This document shows, one piece after another, positions 8,551 through 18,893 of a DNA stretch of 64,000 nucleotides (position 1 is the first letter of the stretch; every line of letters starts with the position of its first letter). A model generated the notes under the pieces. It made no database searches. It was not told the origin of the DNA and saw only the letters and a list, made by a program, of their open reading frames with translations. The stretch is from the NCBI RefSeq assembly GCF_000003815.2, contig NC_049997.1, positions 5,058,543 through 5,122,542 on the forward strand. Reading direction: 5' to 3'. A program made the position numbers and the translations under genes. This DNA is from Branchiostoma floridae (Eukaryota > Chordata > Leptocardii > Amphioxiformes > Branchiostomatidae).

Positions 8551-11500
8551 CTGTTAAGAAGGAAACAATTAAGATTACATGAGTAAAATCTATTGCAACT
8601 TTTCCACAAAAGACTTTCCTTATTGCATTATAAGTATCAAGAAAAACCAACAAAGAAATTATCATTGCTTTTCATTGACTGTAATAACTGTATGTAAATA
8701 TGGCTGTCCTACTTCTACCCTTAGTTTTTTGCTTACATAAATATACGTAAAACCGACAGTAAATATGGAAGCAAATTATTCTTTTATGCCTGTGGATTTA
8801 TCTAAAAAAACACGATTTATCTCCAAGCAGATCTACCGTTGGCATAAGGAGTTTAGCTGGCTAAGGAGTGTTCTAAGACACCGGGGATCTGCCATCACTG
8901 AAACTGGGAAGACATTCTCAATAATGGTGTTACTGCCCTGTCCCCAAGGCCGAAGTCCCTAACTTCCAGGGTCCATGCGATATATGTGCGCAAAGCTGCT
9001 ACTTTGGGGGAATCCCGGATATATCCAGGCGCGGCACACAGGACATGTATATGTGTGCCGGACATATCCGGGCTTGGCTGTTGAAGGGTTAAAAATGAAG
9101 ACTCACCTTCCGGTGTCTGTTGGCAGAGGAAGTATTTTGTCTTGCCACAGTCAGCATCGTTCCATTTGCTGCCCCACCCGGTCCTGAAAAACTCCACACA
9201 ATCTTCGTTACTAATGTATCGTCCCAACCAATCCTTACCCCCACTGTTTGGCTCGATCGGTGACCAGTATTTGTAGGACCCCAGAGAGGTACCATCTGGC
9301 CATTTCCAACTACCTTCATTTACCCTATCATTCAGCCCAAACCAGAACCCCCATGAGCTGCTTGCAGCATCCTTCAGGCTGATGAGGAAGCTGTTGATGT
9401 CGCTGTCTTTTGCCATTGCCAACATCCCGCCTCGTCCCTGGTTGCGGCAGTAGGCATCAGCATCGGTCCAAGTCTTCAAGCTGCTGAATGCTTTGTAGCA
9501 CGCCCTGGTCTTCAGTTGATACCCGGAGGGGCAGTTTCCTGAAAAATATAATGAAAGATCTTGGCCTCGAGAAATCGTCAGAACAACAGCCAAATGTGTT
9601 CTAAATTTCTACCCGTAAGGATGTCAACCCGATATTTCCATGTATTTGTGGGGCGTAATCCGAATAGTAAAGCTATTATATCATAGTTACCTATACAAAA
9701 CACATGTGAAGGATATAAACACAGTAATTGCTCTCAGGTCTCCCGTCAAAAACTATGAAAAATGACTAATAATAATACCAAAATCGAGTATGCCTAAAAC
9801 GAATTGTTCTACAGATAATAAGCACAATGTCTACAGTATTTCACTTTAGAGGGGCGAAATACACTCCCAAAGGTGGCATACTTATGTCTGCAGTACAGCC
9901 TATATAGTGGAATGCCCAACTGCAGCCTCATTCTGGTGCCATGACCCCGGATGACCCCGGGAAATCCAACATGGCCGCCATAACTGGAATTAACTCTATT
10001 GAAACAAAATATGGGAAAACATAAAATAATATGCTGTATATTTTTTGTCATTTGTTTTTCCTTCGTATTAACATGGCCTTATCGAATACATTTTTTAGTT
10101 GCCATCATCAAAACGTACCATATCGTAAGTACTTCTCCAGGGTTGGTTCCAAACTCTTCAGTTTCTGTTGCCCCTCTTGTGCCTTGGTTTCAATCTCACT
10201 TGTACGCCCCTTGATCCGCAGAGCAGCCATCCAGACAGCGTACCCACCTCCAATCAGCGCGTAGACCTGAGTGACTTTCTGTGGCATCTGTGTGTGCATA
10301 TTAATAACATACATTATTTTCAGATGAACTTCAAATCATAGCATTATTATAAAGCTCTAGATTTCACCAGGCGCAATCTATTTACGGCATTTGTTATATG
10401 GCAAACTAAAGCTTGTAGAAGGTAGAGTAATTGCACTCAACTGTTATTCTCATAATTGATAGGGCTCATTAATATAACTTCAGTAATATATGTAAGATAT
10501 GAAGGGACTCATTACTACCAGCATGATGGTGAAGAGACTGACACACTACTACTTCTACTGGTACTACTACTTCTACGACTATTACTAGTACTACTACGTT
10601 TGCTACTTCTACTACTAGTTGTACTACAAGTTCTACTAGTACTGTCAGTAATAACACATTGTGCTAGGGAAAATTGTGCGTACAGATACATCTGGGTCAT
10701 CGTGCTTGTTCCTTAACTAACAAAAACTACGATGTTCTAGATGACATTAGGTTATAACATCACACCATAATTCCTTTTTACTGTAATTATAGAATTGTTA
10801 TTACCATATGGTTGGGTAANNNNNNNNNNNNNNNNNNNNNNNNNNNNNNNNNNNNNNNNNNNNNNNNNNNNNNNNNNNNNNNNNNNNNNNNNNNNNNNNN
10901 NNNNNNNNNNNNNNNNNNNNNNNNNNNNNNNNNNNNNNNNNNNNNNNNNNNNNNNNNNNNNNNNNNNNNNNNNNNNNNNNNNNNNNNNNNNNNNNNNNNN
11001 NNNNNNNNNNNNNNNNNNNNNNNNNNNNNNNNNNNNNNNNNNNNNNNNNNNNNNNNNNNNNNNNNNNNNNNNNNNNNNNNNNNNNNNNNNNNNNNNNNNN
11101 NNNNNNNNNNNNNNNNNNNNNNNNNNNNNNNNNNNNNNNNNNNNNNNNNNNNNNNNNNNNNNNNNNNNNNNNNNNNNNNNNNNNNNNNNNNNNNNNNNNN
11201 NNNNNNNNNNNNNNNNNNNNNNNNNNNNNNNNNNNNNNNNNNNNNNNNNNNNNNNNNNNNNNNNNNNNNNNNNNNNNNNNNNNNNNNNNNNNNNNNNNNN
11301 NNNNNNNNNNNNNNNNNNNNNNNNNNNNNNNNNNNNNNNNNNNNNNNNNNNNNNNNNNNNNNNNNNNNNNNNNNNNNNNNNNNNNNNNNNNNNNNNNNNN
11401 NNNNNNNNNNNNNNNNNNNNNNNNNNNNNNNNNNNNNNNNNNNNNNNNNNNNNNNNNNNNNNNNNNNNNNNNNNNNNNNNNNNNNNNNNNNNNNNNNNNN

Positions 11501-14500
11501 NNNNNNNNNNNNNNNNNNNNNNNNNNNNNNNNNNNNNNNNNNNNNNNNNNNNNNNNNNNNNNNNNNNNNNNNNNNNNNNNNNNNNNNNNNNNNNNNNNNN
11601 NNNNNNNNNNNNNNNNNNNNNNNNNNNNNNCAAGCAGAGATTTCCCACCGAAGAGCGCTGACTGTGGATTCACCATGTCCAACAGATTGTACAATGCCTG
11701 CAAAAGTGGAAACAAATTTAGAAAACGGAAGCTGCAACAGACATACGATTATCTATGCATTTTACTGTGCAACACAGCTAAATTACTATGACGTCATCGC
11801 TGTGCCCGCCGCCATATTGGTGTTCCTATTTGCATCTCAGTGAATTATAGGTCAAAGGCTTTTGGACGTATACAGATCTTCCGACCCTCTGCAATAACCA
11901 CTAACAGATATCTACAGCACAAAGAAGATAAAATCAGAAGAATACGAACTATGCGGGTAAAAAGATCGTGTCCGCTTGGCCTATAATCCATTGAAATGTA
12001 AATAAAGGACACCAAGATGGCCGTTATCATCTGTCTACATCATGATAAATGAATCCAGGAAACGGCAGGGTGTTTGGCCAATAGCCTGGAGGGTCTGGGT
12101 TCTATTGTAATCTCCTCGCGGTTTAGCCCCTGACTGTGAAGATTAGTCGGCCCATCCAACAGATAACACAATTATCCAATTTCTTGCAATGTGCACATAC
12201 CTGTTGGACTCCATCTGAGCCATGACTCAGCACACTGTCTGCCCACCCTGCGATGTCCTGGGTCCCGGTGTACGTGCCGTCACTGACTTGCATCCTGGCA
12301 AGCGTGTCCAGCATGTTCCTCAGTCGCAGCTCATCCCTGCCATACAGGATGACTTGTTGAAGGTACTGTTGCCCCAGTTGTAGATCGCTGACGCTTTGTG
12401 TCAACTCGTCCACCTTCCTGTCCAGGGCTCGAATCTGGTCTTGGATTTCGTTCAGCTTTGCCGTTGTCTTTGCAGCCCCCACGCGGCTCCAAATGAAGTT
12501 GACAATCCCCACTACGCCTGAAAAAACTCCGAATGCTGCGAGGGCAGCTATTCTCTGCCGGGAAGAGAAATGTAATGAGAAAGAGATGATAATGATATGT
12601 CCCATGAAACTAAGGCCATGTTGATTTGATCATATGGAAGACATCGGAGCGCAATTTTCGGCCGCTTCCAAACAAATAAAAGTTTTGAACCATAGAGTAT
12701 ATCGTACAAAGCACCTGCAAACTGTGCAACTATATGCCGTAGGTTGCACAAAACTATTGGGAAACGTATACTGATACCACAAAATGCCAATGTCAAATCG
12801 AAGATCCAAGGAATAAGATGTAAGAGCAATAGAATAAAGAATCTATTGTTTGGTATACCATATTTCTTGCATTCAGTCATTTGTTCAACCTTCCTGACCA
12901 CTTAGATTTCATAATGAAGGAAACGTTTATTTTTGGCCAAACTTTTTTTTATTCGCACGCTCGCATCAGTTTTAGAGTGCCAAGAGGGTGTCATCATTAT
13001 AGTCAAATCAACATGGTCTATCAGAAAAGATTTGAATTCAACCCAATTATGGATTGTAGACACCAAATATCTTATGACAGGCTGAATTTACAACTAGACT
13101 ACTAAAGCAGGACGTTAAGTTATTGATATTGCACTTGTCTTTGTCTGCTGTAATTTATTGTCAGAGGTGATGTTTAATATCAGATGTTTACTAGTACGCA
13201 TCACCTTTGTGCCCTGAATATTCTTTTTGTTGATTGATAAAAACATCTGGAATCTTATTGTAATTCAACTCGTCTTAGTCAGCTATAGTCCATTTCTAGA
13301 GGTGATGTGTGGTATTAGTACTATTAGTTTACTACAGTGCATGCTTCTGTGCCTTGTATGTCCGTTGGTTAGGAGATAAAAACAAGAGTTTTGCTTATGA
13401 AATTGTGTAGATAATTACCTTTTCACTTTCTTTCACCGGTAGAGCTGATCCTAGAATACAACAGACATTTTACAGTTAAAAATCACTCTTCCTGAAACCC
13501 CCCAAATGAGTATTGTGTCTTTCATCGTCCTGACAGAACAGTAACGATTTAAAGGTAACGTCAAATGCTATCTGCATTACAGTTACAAAACTGTTAAAAT
13601 CTTTGTTTTTCATATTAGAAATGTATATGTGAGAATAGGAGCAACGGTCATAGTGAAGCAAAAGTTCTTTTTCACAATCGTAGCTATTCAAAAATATATG
13701 TAACATGACATTAAAACTCATGTTAGGTATAACTCTATATTGACATGACATTTCCTTAACAGGTCTTCAACTTTGCACCATGCTATTTGTCTTGACAACC
13801 CTTGTAGTGCTGCGCCCGACATAAGTTAAGAAGCATATGTTAGTACTGTTTGCAGTTTGCTACTTTTTTTGTTACTTTCCTTCCAAATAACCCTATAATG
13901 TTATACATAATTACAAAGCTTAAGGTCTCTACTTTAAAAAAATGTAGCATAGTGAAAACAGTACTCCTACTTTCCAAAGTGTCTAAAATGCCCAGAATTG
14001 GGAAAATTTATTGTGAAAATTTGCCAGCACCACAAGGGTTAACACTTGAGATGGCAGTGCCCTATAGCAACACAAAATCTAGTACCTGTTATGCCTCTTG
14101 TGGAGACATCGACTTCACACTTCCATGGACCAACGGAGTCACCGACAATCTTGGAACCAGAGAGGCAGTCCACATGGTAGCAGGCGCGGTCCGAACCTTC
14201 ACAGATGCAGTTGTCATGCTCTGGCGTGCCCCACTGGTCTCCAACCTGAAAGTAAACGATATCGTAACTCTTACGTAATATTTGGACTACGTAATATATA
14301 TATATTTAGACGATACAAAAACTAGATTTTCCTGCCATTTCTTTACATAGTAAGCTAAATATACCCTTTAGCACCATTAAATACCAAGGCTCAGTGAGAG
14401 AACTTGCAACACCAGTGCATCATACAAACATGTCTACAAACTGTGATCTTCCTACATGGACCTCCATGCTTCCTAGGGAAACACGCCCACATCTGGCTTA

Positions 14501-17500
14501 TCAGTGTCTTGCGTGCCTGACTGCACAGTGGGGTGTCTGCTGGCAGTTTCACCATAGTTTTTGTAAAACATAAACTTTGCAAAATTTCTTGCAATTTTGA
14601 AGGGAATGTAACCTCAGCTTATTGATACTCTACAAAATAGACAAATGAGCAAAGGAAGCAATATGCCTAAGTTTAGAAATAGACATCATAATCGTTGTAA
14701 CAACAATTTAAGTGACAAAACAGGTTATAATTATGAGCCAGTAAGCTTTCTAAACGTTATAAAAAAAGTATGCTTCCAGGATAAAATAGCTGATTGGCAT
14801 CATGTCCTTCTGAAATGATATAAACCTAAGTTGAAAAATTACATGATTTTACAGTAATTTTTACAAAGAAAGAAAGGGCTGAAATGTTCAAAATTGTAAA
14901 CAGAAATGAAGAGTGAAAAAAGGATGATGAATTTTGTACCTCGCATTGTTTTAATTAACCACATTTCACGTCACTGACTAGAGTTCGGTACCTGTACAGG
15001 ATATTCAGATCCAGGTCAAGACCTGAACATGGTCCAACATTCAATTTTTTTCAGGTCCGGTTTTTCTGTATCGGTCGAACAAGAAAAAAATGGTTTTGTA
15101 CCGGTACACAGTACCGGTACCCGGTGTACCGGTACCCACTCCTATCACTAGCCGTTTCTAATAATGATATATGTATTTAATTACCTGATGGTTTTGACAG
15201 CCTTTCTTCTTGGTAAGTCCGTTGTCATCCATCCCACGGATGAGAGACTTTTCCTCTTCTGCGGAAAGAAGATCATCAGCCGCTTCTTGCGCTCCCCTGA
15301 GGTCAAGAGCATTTTCTTCGTCAACAGCATTTCCTGTAAAAAAAAGAGATTCTTTGTCTTTCAAAGCTCAAGCCTGTATTAAGACTAGTACGGAACAGCC
15401 GTCATGATCTGGGGTTTGCAAAAGAATGGTAAATGCTTGTTTACAAATTGTTTTCTTTATGCCTCTATCTCACTGAGCAGAGTATGTTCACTGTGGAAAA
15501 GTTTTAAATTTGCACTCTTTTTTGCTAATAACGGTCACATTAACACGCATGGTTAGTGACCTCTTGTTGTTGGCATCCGTCTGTCTCGGAAGACAATGGT
15601 AGGCGGACGGGTTTAAGGCACAAGGTGATAAAAGACTGCGCCCGGATTTTACCTTCGGTAGTTCCACAGCAAGCTGCTAGGGGTCCCAAACACACACCAC
15701 TACCTTCTTACATTACAAGCTATCTGTCACTGACTGTAGAACGGTCAAAAGATATGAGAGATGCAGTGCCAAGGTTACATATCAGGTCTTCCCAACACCT
15801 ACCCACAAACCAAATGCCATCGTAATCCGTCCAGAGGTTCTTGAGTTATGCAGAAATAAAAACAAAATCCGGAAACACAAACACAGACATATACATGCAG
15901 CCACACTAACACACTAGGGGAGGCTACCGTGAACAGGTACAAAACCTTTCTTTTCTTATTGGACCGGTCCGGAGAAACCGGACCTGAAAAAATTCGGCAG
16001 ACCGGATGTTGGACCTATTGGAAAATGTACAGATTATATGATCAGGCATTTACACGTTTGGGGCTTACCTGTCGAGGAAAATAACAAAAGCGAAGTAGAG
16101 TTAAGTCTATAGTAATTTCTACGAGTCAGTAGTGAAGAAGCAGTCACCCTTGTAGGATGTTAAAACGCCAGTGGGAGTCGAATACTCCACAAAACAGATG
16201 TCTTTTTAGCGAAATGGACCATTGTTTTGAGCATTGTCTGTTCACAAGTTTTCACATACTGAACCTGATCCTTTGGACCTGAAAAAAGACCTGGACCTGA
16301 ATATTCTGTACCGGTACCCACCTCAATGACACACCCAAAACTATATTTCCATTTTTGATGGAGATAAACTTCACCTGTTGAGAAGCCACCAGGACAGCTC
16401 CAGAGCCCATCGGAGTTACGGACAGCTTTAGTACCGGAAAGGCAGTCCACATGGTAGCAGAAACGGTCCTGTCCTTGGCAGTAACAGTTCTCATGCTCAG
16501 GCGCCGGCGTGCCCCACTGGTCGCCATCCTGAAAGTAATGAAGGAATGAATGAATGGATGGATGAATGAATGAATGAATGAATGATGACATGATACGTAG
16601 GTAGGCAGTGCACCATGCTTAATTTGTGGTGTTTAAATGATCTTAAGTTCTGTGGCCAAGTGTATCAAGTCAGATGTGTTCTACTACATGTTTTACATTA
16701 CCTCATGGTCTTCACAACCTTTCGTCTCGGTAATTCCGTCGTCTGGCTCCTCTGGAACAAGATCTTTTTCTTCTGCAATATAGATAGATAGAACAGGCGA
16801 CAGTATAATTCCGGAAAACCTTAATAATTTCAAAATAGATTAACCAGATGAATTAATATTTGTACGTATGATGTATGAAAGGATGGTGAATATGTAGGTT
16901 GCAATTAGATGTCTCTACGAAGAAAGGTCTGGCTCTGGGTCCCAGAATTCTGGCAGAATCCCCTAAATTCTGCAGAATTGGCCTTCTTCATGGAGACATC
17001 TAATTGCAATCTATGTATTCAGCATCCTTTGATATATCATACCTACAAATATTAATTCATCTGGTTAATCTATTTTGAAATGAATTAAGGTTTGCAGGAA
17101 TTAAATTGTTCGTCTGGAATTATACTGTTGTCTGTTGTAGGTAGATAAATGACTTGATTGAAAATTAAAATTCAGATTTAAACAATTAGAATAGAACATA
17201 TGACATGCTTTATTTTCATTTACGTTTATTTAAACTGCAAATGTTATATTGAAATGAAATATTACATTTGTTAGATTTACATAACTATGCATCTCTTCAA
17301 CAATTTATTTAAACCATCGCCAGTCAATGGAATCACAAAACATAAACAAATGTTGAAAATTACATCAACAATCTTCAGCTGCTAACTACCTGCTACAAGT
17401 TTTTAGATTTCTGTCCAACATGGAAATATAAAAAAAGATTATTCTATTTTAGATGTACGGGTCCAAGTTGAATCTCATCAGCAGTTAATTGAAACGACCG

Positions 17501-18893
17501 TCAGTCTATGAAGTCTTTGTTGATAATTACCATCAACCATCCCTATAGTTACCTGTAAGTGTTTGTAGATCACGAATGAGGTCCACAACTCTCTTGGAAG
17601 CCCCTTGTTGTGTCTTTTTGCTGTCTGCACGTGGAAAAAAATTTCAAAAAAGGTTATCTCCTAAAGTTGTTGTGCACGTACAGTTCTAGTGTGAAAGAAA
17701 ATAAGGTGTATAAACCTTGGATTCATCAGCATTGGCCTCTTGCTCGCTAGCTTGTTTTTTTAGTAACTTATATGAAATGCTATGCAAGAAATTGGTCATT
17801 CTATTTAGTTCACTGCCTAGAAGTGGTGAAATGACCTTGCATTGAACAAAGTATTAAAAACCAAAATGTCTTCTAGAATCTATCAATACATCACCTGCCA
17901 GGAGCTGGAGGAGACTGACATCTTCGGATCTATTCTCGACAACATCTGCTTGTACCTCGTCACTGTCAGCTATAAACGTATTTACGTGAACGATAATGAA
18001 TGGTAAGTTTGATGTAATCAATTAACATAATCAAAATGAAACTTAAAGGACAGGATCATTTGGTAAGTGCAATGAGCTACTGTAACAACAAAACAGGTGC
18101 CGATCAGTGCCAGAATTGCCAAACAACGGCTGCCTTTCTTATGACATGCGGCCAGAGCAACCCACACACAAGAGGTGATCAAACTGACAACATCTGATCC
18201 TGATCCATCATGGAAGCGACCTAGAGGCCGGTCAAGAGGGAGATGAGAAGATCAGGTCTTCAACACACTCCAGGAGCTGGGGGTCCCCAGATCTGACTGG
18301 ACTGTCCACGCCCAGTGTAGAACAACGTGGCGAGAACTGTCTGAACTGTCTGTAGCCGCCACGCATCAATTGATGCAAGCGAACGATTGACAGGTTTATA
18401 TCAAACCTGTAGCTCATTGCAATTGAACTCAAAATGCATGATATATTGTAGTTGATAATGACAATGAGTGATATATATAATCAAATAACATGATAAGTTA
18501 ATGTGTGATATTGAATGAACATGTATGTATATTGACAATATATGATATTTTTCAAATCATACAATATAATTTGATATAATTAGAATACCTTATACATGTA
18601 TTTTACAATGAGTAGACTTTTGATATAATTGAAGTTACATGAGAGGTTCTTTTGATGTGATTGAAGTTACGGTTGTGATTAAATTGTCTTTGTAGTTTTA
18701 CTCCTTTTAACATGATGAAAATTTGTCGTTAAACATAGCCATTGTCTAAATTTCTTTCTTCGGTCAAGTATCTACTGTACATCATTGGAATTTATGCATT
18801 ATAGTATTTTCCAATGCATGTAGCTTACATACCTGAACTGCTAACAGAAAGGAGAAGCATGCATCCAAGGTAGATCACACAGAGAACCTTCAT
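8537..18893 (-). CDS. Secreted or membrane mosaic C-type lectin, left copy (13 coding exons)
   Basis: Exons, in transcription order: 18893-18833, 17969-17895, 17624-17553, 16772-16702, 16528-16375, 15333-15185, 14245-14086, 13450-13419, 12554-12201, 11697 into the gap, 10287-10119, 9538-9107, 8550-8537. All visible junctions are GT-AG and keep frame. With exon 10 taken as 117 bases, as in the other copy, the product is about 619 residues. The order is a signal peptide (KVLCVIYLGCMLLLSVSSS), an acidic linker, two vWC-like six-Cys modules (about 70-144 and 145-247), a helical region with two hydrophobic segments (about 259-471) and a CTLD (about 472-615). The EPN and WND motifs predict calcium-dependent mannose-type sugar binding. 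The start ATG is the only one at a signal peptide and is shared by both copies. An AG just upstream (TTTCTAG|AAGG) suggests a 5' UTR intron. Gene family not recognised beyond the domains; an innate recognition role is inference. Confidence 0.8.
8815..8905. repeat. Fragment of CTCCAAGCAGA-type repeat
   Basis: Contains CTCCAAGCAGATCTACCG, GGCATAAGGAGTTTAGCTGG and ACACCGGGGATCTGCC. The same phrases occur around the hairpin at 50,328-50,485 and inverted at 50,745-50,830. It lies in the last intron. Confidence 0.45.
9107..9538 (-). CDS. C-type lectin domain exon, left copy
   Basis: One 432-base exon, phase 1 at both ends, encodes the whole CTLD. Seen in order: NCPSGY, CYKAF, the WTDADAYC helix, a WIGL-like FWFGLND, the sugar-site motif EPN, NEDCVEF, WNDADC, and a final Cys near the end. 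EPN with the downstream Glu and WND gives a complete calcium site 2, which in known lectins binds mannose-type sugars with equatorial 3- and 4-hydroxyls. The leading CPxGY...CY adds the N-terminal disulfide of long-form CTLDs. Confidence 0.9.
10119..10287 (-). CDS. Exon 11, second hydrophobic segment and helix, left copy
   Basis: A 169-base exon, phase 0 to 1. It encodes VYALIGGGYAVWMAALRI, a glycine-containing hydrophobic segment, followed by a charged amphipathic helix rich in Glu, Lys and Gln that leads into the lectin domain. It pairs with the first hydrophobic segment in exon 9. Confidence 0.75.
10528..10645. repeat. (TAC)n trinucleotide repeat in intron 10
   Basis: TACTACTACTTCTAC-type triplets. 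The mirrored intron of the right copy has the same repeat expanded to about 220 bases (48,919-49,140). The tandem frames here that read Leu, Val or Ser/Thr runs are not genes. Confidence 0.8.
10820..11630. other. Assembly gap (811 N) over part of exon 10
   Basis: Hides the 3' part of exon 10 (about 50 bases by comparison with 48,759-48,875) and part of intron 10. Confidence 1.
11631..11697 (-). CDS. Exon 10, left copy (partial at gap)
   Basis: The acceptor CACTTTTGCAG opens the exon. It reads ALYNLLDMVNPQSALFGGKS before running into the gap. The complete counterpart is 48,759-48,875 (39 codons). Confidence 0.75.
12056..12170 (+). mobile_element. SINE fragment in intron 9
   Basis: Reads ACGGCAGGGTGTTTGGCC, then CTGGGTTCTATTG, CTCCTCGCGGTTTAGCCCC and AGTCGGCCCATCCAA. 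The 3' phrases recur at 26,790-26,855 and the first phrase at 21,555. Confidence 0.4.
12201..12554 (-). CDS. Exon 9, hydrophobic segment plus coiled coil, left copy
   Basis: A 354-base exon, phase 0 at both ends (118 codons). It begins with a hydrophobic, glycine-containing stretch AALAAFGVFSGVVGIVNFIW. A heptad-rich helix follows (KLNEIQDQIRALDRKVDEL, then QSVSDLQ), with further helices after it. With exons 10-11 this gives two hydrophobic segments about 150 residues apart joined by amphipathic helices. That layout could be a trimerising neck, a membrane anchor, or an alpha-helical membrane-inserting bundle; the sequence alone does not decide. Confidence 0.75.
12637..13020 (+). repeat. Dispersed repeat ending GATGTCATC...CATGGCC
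   Basis: Shares CAATTTTCGGCCG, CCAAAATGCCA, TCAACCTTCCTGACCAC, TCGCATCAGTTTTRGAGT and a 3' end like GGTGTCATCATTATAGTCAA with copies at 57,342-58,182, 20,205-20,460, 62,845-62,935, 46,150-46,210 and 25,060-25,130. No coding capacity seen. Confidence 0.5.
13419..13450 (-). CDS. Exon 8, short linker, left copy
   Basis: A 32-base exon, phase 1 to 0, reading GSALPVKESEK. Found by comparison with 47,369-47,400 and bounded by CTAG and GTAATT. Confidence 0.7.
14086..14245 (-). CDS. Exon 7, second vWC-like module (main part), left copy
   Basis: A 160-base exon, phase 0 to 1. It encodes VGDQWG, CICEG, the unusual ACYHVDC and a final WKC. Together with the KGC at the end of exon 6 it gives six cysteines spaced like a von Willebrand factor type C module. 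Compared with the right copy and with exon 5, residues Ala-Pro of TPAPEH are missing, and the usual Phe of FCYHVDC is Ala. Confidence 0.8.
14984..15143. mobile_element. Short GGTACC-rich element in intron 6
   Basis: From GAGTTCGGTACCTGTACAGG to GTACCGGTACCCACTCC, with near-inverted ends. It contains TCGGTCGAACAAGAAAAAAA, which also occurs in the nested element at 57,555-57,996. It is absent from the mirrored intron. Confidence 0.45.
15185..15333 (-). CDS. Exon 6, acidic linker and first Cys of module 2, left copy
   Basis: A 149-base exon, phase 1 to 0. Rich in Glu and Asp (AEEEKSLIRGMDD) and ending KKKGCQNHQ, which contributes the first cysteine of the second vWC-like module. It is four codons longer than the right copy. 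Confidence 0.8.
15545..15916 (+). repeat. Dispersed LINE/SINE-like repeat, present in both arms
   Basis: Contains GTTCCACAGCAAGCTGCTAG, GGGTCCCAAACACACACCAC, GTTCTTGAGTTATGCAG and an ACACAAACACAGACATA tail. The mirrored copy is at 43,080-43,390, so it was in place before the duplication. Confidence 0.5.
15917..16325. mobile_element. Left-arm-specific GGTACCGGTAC-type element in intron 5
   Basis: Between the shared flanks TGTGTCATTGAGG (inverted, 16,321 side) and AGTGTGTTAGTGTGG the left arm has about 400 bases with GGTACCGGTACAGAATATTC, GGTCCGG and AACCGGACCTGAAAAA motifs that the right arm lacks here. Related to 14,984-15,143 and 57,555-57,996. Confidence 0.45.
16375..16528 (-). CDS. Exon 5, first vWC-like module (main part), left copy
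   Basis: A 154-base exon, phase 0 to 1, reading DGDQWGTPAPEHENCYC, then DRFCYHVDC and WSC. With KGC from exon 4 it forms the first six-Cys module. Exons 4-5 and 6-7 are clearly duplicates of one unit. Confidence 0.85.
16534..16590. repeat. (GAAT)n/(GGAT)n microsatellite
   Basis: GAATGAATGAATGGATGGAT units lie directly beside the acceptor of exon 5. The right copy lacks them. Confidence 0.7.
16702..16772 (-). CDS. Exon 4, acidic linker and first Cys of module 1, left copy
   Basis: A 71-base exon, phase 1 to 0, reading EEKDLVPEEPDDGITETKGC then EDHE. Its end KGCEDHE parallels KGCQNHQ at the end of exon 6. Confidence 0.8.
16795..17135. mobile_element. Foldback MITE in intron 3, left arm only
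   Basis: GACAGTATAATTCC and the following TTTCAAAATAGATTAACCAG recur inverted as CTGGTTAATCTATTTTGAAA and GGAATTATACTGTTGTC. The long near-palindrome has a central TTCTGCAGAATTGG region. The mirrored intron (41,671-41,877) is short and lacks it. Confidence 0.65.
17553..17624 (-). CDS. Exon 3, linker, left copy
   Basis: A 72-base exon, phase 1 at both ends, reading KRVVDLIRDLQTL near its end. Probably a short amphipathic helix. Confidence 0.75.
17895..17969 (-). CDS. Exon 2, acidic linker, left copy
   Basis: A 75-base exon, phase 1 at both ends. Rich in Asp and Glu and ending DVSLLQLLAG. Confidence 0.75.
18080..18390 (+). pseudogene. Non-LTR retrotransposon ORF2 C-terminal fragment in intron 1
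   Basis: From 18,247 the frame reads EDQVFNTLQELGVPRSDWTV, continues through CRTTWRELSELS and ends at TGA 18,388-18,390. A W/EDxV...LxxLGxx...WRxLS ending is common at the extreme C terminus of LINE ORF2 proteins. A stop at 18,244 breaks the frame upstream. The fragment is inserted inside a small palindrome (CAATGAGCTACTGGTTTGAT and its inverse) that is uninterrupted in the right arm at 40,066-40,107. Confidence 0.5.
18833..18893 (-). CDS. Exon 1, signal peptide, left copy
   Basis: A 61-base coding part, phase 0 to 1, encoding MKVLCVIYLGCMLLLSVSSS. It has a short basic start, a hydrophobic core and small residues before the cleavage point, typical of a secretory signal peptide. Confidence 0.85.

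Noticed and set aside
8895..9106. C-terminal extension of the lectin frame past the exon 12 donor
   Set aside because: It crosses a good GTGAGT donor conserved in both copies, and the extra sequence is not conserved between arms.
10752..11843. Frames of about 300 codons across the N gap
   Set aside because: The length comes from N bases without stop codons. Only 11,631-11,697 is real exon sequence.
14098..14325. Frames overlapping exon 7 on the plus strand
   Set aside because: Shadows of the minus-strand exon; same for 15,164-15,407 over exon 6 and 16,252-16,527 in the alternative minus frame.
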